Assembly (NCBI GenBank): GCA_016650435.1
Contig: JAENVT010000321.1
Span: 1 to 18,127 of the forward strand
Direction of reading: 5' to 3'
Source: Ilumatobacteraceae bacterium
Lineage (GTDB): Bacteria > Actinomycetota > Acidimicrobiia > Acidimicrobiales > Ilumatobacteraceae
Length of the DNA stretch: 18,127 nucleotides
Numbering within the stretch: position 1 is the first letter of the stretch; every line of letters starts with the position of its first letter. A model generated the notes under the pieces. That model was given only the letters and a program-made list of their open reading frames with translations. It was not told the origin of the DNA and searched no databases. Shown here piece after piece: positions 8,401 through 17,400 of the stretch. Made by a program: the position numbers and the translations under genes.

Positions 8401-11400
8401 CACGACGGTCGATCTGCTGCCGAGCGGCACCGCGACCTTCACCCTCACGGCGACCATCGCCTCGACGGCAACCGGCACGCTGGCGAACACGGCCACAGCA
8501 GCTGTCGCTGCCGGTGTTACCGATCCGACGGCGGCGAACAACACGGCCACCGACACCGACACGTTGAACCCGACCGCTGACCTGTCGATCACCAAGACCG
8601 ACGGCTCGGCCGGCGAGGTGCCCGGCACGTCCGTGACGTACACGATCGTTGCCTCCAATGCCGGCCCATCGACGGTGACCGGCGCAACGGTGACCGACAC
8701 CGTCCCGGCGGTCTTGTCGGGAACGACGTGGACATGTGCGGCATCGGCCGGTTCGACCTGCCCGGCATCCGGCAGTGGCAACATCAGCGCGTCAGTCACT
8801 CTCGCGCCAGGCGGCACTGCCACGTTCACGCTGACGTCGACCATTTCAACAACGGCCACCGGCAGCTTGGCGAACACCGCGTCCGTTGCCGTCCCGGCTT
8901 CGGTCACAGACCCAACGCCGGCCAACAACTCCGCCACCGACACCGACACGCTGACACCAACCGGCGACCTGTCGATCACCAAGACCGACGGTGTCGCCTC
9001 AGCGACCCCAGGCCAAGGCGTCACCTACACGATCGTCGCGACGAACGCCGGCCCGTCGGTGATCACCGGCGCAACCGTGACCGACACGTTCCCGGCAACC
9101 TTGACCGGTACGACTTGGACATGCACGGCCACTGCTGGCTCGAGTTGCCCGGCTTCGGGCAGCGGCAACATCGCCGCCACCGTCAGCCTCGGCATCTCCG
9201 GCACCGCAACGTTCACCGCGACCGGCACGATCTCGTCTGCGGCGACCGGATCGCTGGTCAACACGGCAACGATCGCCGCGCCTGCCGGCAGCACCGATCC
9301 GACCGGCGCCAACAACACCTCGACCGACACCGACGCACTGACACCACGCGCTGACCTGTCGATCACCAAGACCGATGGCCTCACGACCCAGGTGCCTGGC
9401 AACGTTGCGGTGTACACGATCGTCGTCTCGAACCCCGGCCCGTCGGCTGCGCCTGGCTCCACCGTGACGGACACGTTCCCCGCGGTATTGACCGGCGCGA
9501 CCTGGACCTGCTCGGTCGCCGGCGGGGCCACCTGCCCAGCCTCGGGTAGCGGCAACATCAACGCCTCGGTCGACCTGCCTGTCGGCGCAACTGCAACGTT
9601 CGTTGTCACGGGTACGGTCGCCGCCGGGGCGACCGGCTCGCTGACCAACACCGCGACGGCATCGGTCGGCGCAGGCGTCACCGACCCGGCATCGGGAAAC
9701 AACTCCGCGACCGACACCGACACGCTGAGCCCGACCGCTGATCTGGTCATCACCAAGACCGACGGGGCAACGACGAAGGTGCCGGGCACAGCGGTGATCT
9801 ACACGATCGTTGCGTCGAACTCCGGACCCTCGACCATCGTCGCTGCGACCGTCGCCGACACCATGCCCGCAACGCTCTCCAGCGTGACATGGACCTGCAC
9901 GGCGTCGGCCGGTTCGACCTGTCCGGCATCAGGCTCCGGTTCGATCAGTGCTTCGGTGACCATGTTGCCGAGCGGCACCGCGACATTCACTGTGACCGGC
10001 ACGATCGCTGCAAGTGCGACGGGTTCGTTGACCAACACAGCGACCGTTGCGTTGCCGGGTGGATCCACGGACCCGACACCGGCGAACAACACAGCGACCG
10101 ACACCGACACGTTGACGCCTACCGCTGATCTGTCGATCACGAAGACCGACGGCCTGGCGTCGGAGGTTCCGGGAACGTCAGCGAGCTACACGATCGTTGC
10201 CACCAACACCGGGCCATCCGCAGTCACGGCGGCGACCGTTACGGACACGATGCCCGCCGCATTGTCCGGTGTGACATGGACGTGCTCGGCCACCGGTGGC
10301 GGCGCGTGCCCGGCCAGCGGCAGCGGCAACATCACCGCGTCGGTCGATCTCCCGGTCGGCGCAACCGCGACGTTCACCGTGACGGGGACCGTCGTTGCTT
10401 CGGCATCCGGCAACCTCGTCAACACCGCGACAATCGCTGCGCCAGGTGGAGTGACCGACGCGACACCCGCGAACAACACGGCAACCGACACCGACACCTT
10501 GAATCCTTCCGCCGACCTGTCGATCACCAAGACCGATGGCGTGGCCTCGAAGGTGCCGGGAACGTCGGTGACCTACACGATCGTTGCAGCCAATAACGGT
10601 CCGTCGGCGGCGACGGCGGCAACCGTCACCGACACCATGCCGGCGTCGTTGAGCGGCGTCACGTGGATATGCACCGGCACCGCCGGCGGCACGTGTACGG
10701 CGAGCGGCGGTGGGAGCATCAACACCACCGTCAACCTTCCGGTCGGCGCCAGCGTCACCTTCACCGTCACGGACCTGATCTCTGCCGCAGCAACCGGAAG
10801 CCTGGCCAACACCGCGACAGTCGCCCCGCCCGCAGGCGTGACCGACCCGACACCTGCGAACAACACCGCGGCCGACACCGACACGTTGACGCCGACGGCC
10901 GACTTGTCGATCGTCAAGACCGACGGCTCGGCGACCGAGGTTCCCGGCACATCGGTGACATACACGATCGTGGCCAGCAATGCCGGACCATCTGCTGTTG
11001 TCGCGGCACCGGTGACCGACACGATTCCGGCAACGCTCAGCGCTGCAACGTGGACGTGCGTGCCGTCCGGCGGCGGCTCGTGTGCTGCGAGCAGCGGCAG
11101 CGGAAACATCAGCACAACGGTCGATCTCCCGGTCGGCGCTACTGCGACGTTCACGATCACGGCAACGGTGGTCGCAGGCGCAACGGGCAGCCTCGTGAAC
11201 TCGGCATCGATCGCCGCGCCGGGTGGCGTGACGGATCCGACGCCTGCGAACAACACGTCAACCGACACCGACACCTTGAACCCAACAACCGACCTGTCGA
11301 TCACCAAGACCGACGGTGTTTCCTCGGTCGTTCCCGGACAGAGCACGACATACACCGTGGTCGTCGGCAACGCCGGTCCTTCGAGTGCGGTGAATGCGCC

Positions 11401-14400
11401 GGTCGCGGACGCGCTGCCATCCGGTGCCACGTCGGGCACGTGGACGTGTGCGGCAACAGCCGGCGCGAGTTGTGGATCGGCCTCCGGTGCGATGCCGATC
11501 TCGACAACGGCCACTGTCGCCACCGGCGCAACCGTGACCTACACCGCGGTCGTCGCTGTGTCGTCGACGGCCACCGGCTCGCTCTCGAACACGGCGACGG
11601 TGTCGGCCCCGGCTGGCGTCACCGACCCCGCCTCCGGCAACAACTCCGCCACCGACATCGATACCTTGACCCCCACCGCCGACGTGTCGATCTCCAAGAC
11701 CGACGGGCTCACCACGGTGGTGCCTGGTTCGGTTGTCACGTACAGCGTCGTTGCTTCCAATCCGGGTCCGTCGACCGTGACAGGCGCGACCGTCAGTGAC
11801 ACAATCCCGGCAACCTTGAGTGGTGCAACGTGGACCTGCTCAGCCACGGCTGGCTCGACGTGCCCGGCTTCCGGCAGCGGCAATGTCTCGGCGTCGGTCA
11901 CTCTGGCGCCTGCCGGGTCGGCGACGTTCTCGATCTCCGCCACGGTGATCGCCTCGGCCACCGGCGCGATCTCCAATACCGCGACCATCACGCTGCCCGG
12001 CTCGGTCACCGACCCGACGCCTGGCAACAACACCGCGACCGACGTCACCACGGTCACGCCGCAGACCGATCTCCGAATCACCAAAACCGATGGAACGGCT
12101 TCGGCCGTGCCTGGACAATCCACCGTCTACACCGTGGTAGTGACCAACTTCGGGCCGTCCAACGTGGTCGGCGCCGCCGTGAGCGACACGATCCCGACCG
12201 GCGTGACGTCGATGGCCTGGACCTGCGCGGGTGCCGGCAGTGGTACCTGCACCGCGTCCGGAAGCGGCGCGATCAACACCACCGTCACGCTGCCCGTCGG
12301 TGCGACTGCGACATTCACCGTCACTGCGTCCGTCTCGGCTGGTGCCACCGGCTCGTTGACCAACACGGCAACCGTCGCAGCACCTCTCGGCGTGACCGAC
12401 ACCAACGCCGCCAATAACTCGGCTACCGACACCGACTCGCTGACGCCCCGCGCTGACGTCGCCGTGACCAAAACCGATGGCGTCGCCTCCGTCGTTCCCG
12501 GCCAGTCGACCACCTACACGGTGACCGTCACCAACAACGGTCCTTCCGACGCTCCCGCCACGTCCGTGGTCGATCCCCAACCCGCTGGCGTGACCTTCAC
12601 CTCGTGGACGTGCGCACCCAGCGCCGGCGCCGGTTGCACGGCAGCATCCGGAACCGGTTCGATCAACACCACCGTCAACCTGCCCAGCGGCACGTCCGTC
12701 GCGCTGACAATCGTCGGTGCAGTCAATGCCGCGGCGACTGGCTCGTTGACAAACACCGCGACAGCGGCACCCGCTGCCGGCATCGTCGACACGGTTGCCG
12801 GCAATAACTCGGCGAGCGATACCGACACCTTGACTCCGACTGCTGACCTGTCGATCACCAAGACCAACTCACTGGCCTCGGTGGTGCCGGGTACACCGAT
12901 CAGTTACATCGTCACAGCCTCGAACGCCGGCCCCTCCGCCGTCGTTGGGGCGAGCATCACCGATACGTTGCCCGCGTCGCTCACGGCGCCGACATGGACG
13001 TGCGCCGCGAGCGGAGGCGGCACCTGTGCCGCGTCGGGCAGCGGCTCGATCAGCGACAACGTCAACCTTCCCGTCGGCGCGACAGTCACCTACACGGTCA
13101 GCGGAACCGTGGCGGCAGGCGCGACTGGCAGCATCAGCAACACCGCAGCGGTCGCCGTTCCTGCAGGCGTGACCGATCCGGTGGTCGGCAACAACACCGC
13201 AACCGATAGCGATCCGTTGACTCCCCGAGTCGACCTCTCGATCACCAAGACCGATGGTCGCGCCGTCGCCAATCCGCTCGACGTCGATACCTACGCGATT
13301 GTGGTCACCAACGCCGGGCCTTCGTCAGTGTCCAATGCCGTCGTCACCGACACGCTTCCTGCTGCTCTGGTCGGTGCAACGTGGACGTGTGCAGCCGGAG
13401 TCGGTGGCAATTGTGATACCGGTGGGCCAGTTTCGGGTGACATCAACGCGACCGTCGACCTCGGCGTCAACGGCTCGGTGCAGTTCACGGTGACAGGAAC
13501 GATTGCCGGCTCGACGGTTGGTTCCGTCGTGAACACGGCCACAGTTTCGGCGCCGGCAGGCGTCACCGAAACCAACAGCGGCAACAACGCGGCGACTGAC
13601 ACCACGGCGATCACGTCGACTGCCGCGCTGTCGATCACCAAGACGGATGGGCAGACGACCGCGGTCGCCGGCACGTCATCGACCTACACGATCACCGTCG
13701 TCAACTCCGGACCGTCTGCGGTGAATGATGCCGCTGTGGCCGACACGCTGCCTGCCGCGTTGACCAACGCGAGTTGGACATGTGCTGCCTCGGGCACCGG
13801 TCACTGCGACAACCCAGGCCCGACAACCGGCAACGTCAACGCCACGGTCGACCTACCGTCGGGAACGTCGGCCACGTTCACGGTGTCGGGCATCATCGAT
13901 GCCGCATTCACCGGGGTGTTGTCGAACACTTCCGCCGTCACGGCGCCTCCCGGCACGATCGACGATCCGGCCGACAACAGCGCGACCGACACCACCACGA
14001 TCGTTGCCCAGGCCAACCTCATCGTCACCAAGTCCGATGGCACCACGACGGCAACGCCAGGTGCGAACACCACCTACATCGTGACCGTCAACAACGCCGG
14101 ACCATCGGTCGTCAACGGGGCCACGGTCACCGACGCGCTGCCAGGTGGCGCAACGTCGATGAATTGGACATGCACAGCCAGCACCGGGTCGTCGTGCGCC
14201 GCATCGGGTAGCGGCGCTCTCAACGCCACGGTGAACCTGTTGCCGGGCGGTCTGCTGACCTACGTGGTCACCGTCGGGATCGGCCCTTCGGCGACGGGTT
14301 CGCTGACCAACACCGCGACCGCCACGGTCCCGTCGACGGTGACCGAGACTTCGCCGGGTGACAACAGCGCGACTGACATCGACACGCTTGTTCCCAGGAC

Positions 14401-17400
14401 CGACCTGGCGATCACCAAGACCGACAATGTGTTCTCTGCGGTGCCAGGCACCGGCGTCACCTACACGATCGTCGCCACCAACAACGGTCCATCCGCCGCT
14501 GCCGGAGCCACTGTTGCCGATACCTTCCCCGCCACACTCGGCTCGATCACCTGGACGTGCGTCGGTCCGTGCACGGCCAGCGGCAGCGGATCGCTGAACG
14601 ACGTGGTCAACATGCCCGTCGGCGGCAGCGTCACCTACACCATCACGGCGACCATCGCCGCCGGCGCCACAGGCACGCTGACCAACACGGCGACGGTCTC
14701 GGCCGCCACTGGCACCATCGATCCGACGCCAGCCAACAACTCGGCGACCGACACCGACACGTTGACGCCTCAGTCGGATCTGGCGATCACCAAGACCGAC
14801 GGGTCGGCCTCCGAGGTACCGGGCACACCAGTGACGTACACCATCGTGGTCAGCAACAACGGTCCGTCCAACGTCGTCGGTGCCTCCGTGGTCGACACGT
14901 TCGCGGCGAGCTTTTCGAACGCCGTGTGGAGCTGCGTAGCCGTCAACGGATCTTGCGCCGCGGGCGGTGCTGGCAACATCAACGCGACGGTCAACCTGGC
15001 CGTCGGCGGTACAGCGACCTTCACGGTGACGGCCGATGTTGCTACGGCAGCCACCGGCCCTCTGTCAAACACGGCGACGGTCGCGGCACCGCCGGCAACC
15101 ACCGATACCAACGCAGGCAACAACTCGGCTACCGACGTCGACACGTTGTCGCCGCAGGTTGATCTGTCGGTGACCAAGACCGACAACGATCTTTTCGCCC
15201 AGCCAGGCGACACGGTCGTCTATCAGATCGTCGTGTCGAACGCCGGCCCGTCCGCAGCGGCCAACGCCGTGTTCACTGACACCGCACCGGCCTCGCTGAG
15301 CGGCGTCTCGTGGACGTGCTCGGCATCGGTAGGATCGACATGTCCAGCGTCGGGAGCCGGCAACGCGATCAACACCACAGTGTCGTTGGCTCCTGCCGGC
15401 ACGGTGACATTCGTCGTGACTGCAACGGTTGCCGCGTCGGCAAGCGGCGTGATCGCCAACACAGCGACCATCGCTGCACCTGCAGGCGTCACCGAGACCT
15501 CGTCGGTCAACAACACCTCCGCCGACACAACATCGGTGACCCCGACGGCCGACCTGATCATCACCAAGACCGACGGACTCACTTCGATCGCCGCCGGTGA
15601 GGCAGACACGTACACGATCGTCGTGACGAACGCCGGACCGTCGACGATCACCAACGCCTCTGTCAGTGACACGCTGCCCGCCGCGCTGGTCGGCGCAACG
15701 TGGACGTGCACGACCTCGGCTGGCTCGAGCTGCGCCAGCGCCGGTGGCTCCGGCAACGTGTCGGATCTGGTCACCCTGACATCATCGGGCGCTGCCACGT
15801 TCACCGTTGCGGCGATAGTCGCGTCCTCGACTCCTGCCGGCACGTTGTCGAACACAGCGACGGTGTCGATGCCCGTTGGCTCGATCGATCCGACCCCGGC
15901 CAACAACCAAGCGACCGACACGACCACGATCGTGCAGCACGTCGACCTCGCGGTGACGAAGACCGACGGCGTGTCGTCGGCCACGCCCGGACAAGCAGTG
16001 CACTACACGATCGTCGTCACCAACAGCGGGCCCTCCAATATGGCGGGCGCGACGGTGACCGACACGATGCCGGCAACGCTCGTGGTCCCGACATGGACGT
16101 GCACCGCCTCTGCCGGCTCGACCTGCCCGGCCTCCGGGTCGGCGAACATCAACGCGTCGATCGATCTGCTCGCGGGTGGCACGGCGACCTTCGACGTCAC
16201 CGCAACCGTCGCCGCGTCCGCCGTTGGCACGGTGGCCAACACCGCATCCGCGACTGTTCCTGCCGGAGTCACCGACACGGTGCCCGGCAACAACTCGGCA
16301 ACCGACACGGACACGTTGAACCCCAGCGCCGACCTGGCGATCACCAAGACCGACTTCTCGGCAACGGCAACCCCAGGCACCGCAGTGACGTACACGATCT
16401 CGGTGTCGAACGCCGGGCCTTCCGATGTCGTCGCCGCCACTGTTGCCGATCTCCTGCCGGCATCGCTGAGCGGGGCAACCTGGTCGTGCACGGTCAGTGG
16501 CTCCGGTTCTTGCCCGGCATCGGGCACCGGCAACATCAACAACAACGTCTCGCTGACGGTCGGAGCAACAGCGACCGTCACGCTCACCGCGACGTTGCAA
16601 TCGTCAGCCACCGCCAACTTGGTGAACACGGCGACCGTCACCACTCCAGCCGGCACCACCGACCCCACCCCCGCAAACAACTCGGCCACCGACACCGACA
16701 CGCTGGCACGCGTCGCCGATCTCTCGATCACCAAGACCGACTTCGTCGCCACCGCCACCCCGGGCACGGCGATGAGCTACCAGATCGTCGCAGCCAACAA
16801 CGGCCCGTCCGACATCACCGGCGCAGCGATCACCGATACACCTCCGGCAGTCCTCAACGGCGTCACTTGGACATGCACATCGACGGCAGGGGCATCCTGC
16901 GCGAACTCCAGCGGCGCCGGTGCGATCAACGAACTCGTCAACCTCCCAACTGGCGGCACCGTCACCTTCACGCTCAACGGCACGCTCAGCGCGGCGTCGA
17001 ACGCTGCGATCGCGAACACCGCAACGATCGCCCCACCCTCCGGCGTCAGTGATCCGAATCCGGGAAACAACACGGCGACCGACACAGACACGCTCGCTCG
17101 AGTCGCCGATCTGTCGATCACCAAGAACGTCGACCTGGCGACTGCCCTGCCTGGCGACACGCTGACCTACACGATCGCAATCACCAATGCCGGGCCCAGC
17201 GACCTCGCCGATGCACCCGTCAACGACAGCATGCCAGCGGATCTGGTCGGTACATCGTGGACGTGCACCGCGTCGGCCGGTGGTAACTGCGACGTCGCCG
17301 GATCGGTCAATGGCAGCATCTCCACAACAGTGGACCTCGCCGTTGGCGGCAGCGTCACGTTCACGGTTCTCGGGACAGTCGCGGGATCGGCCACGGGAAC

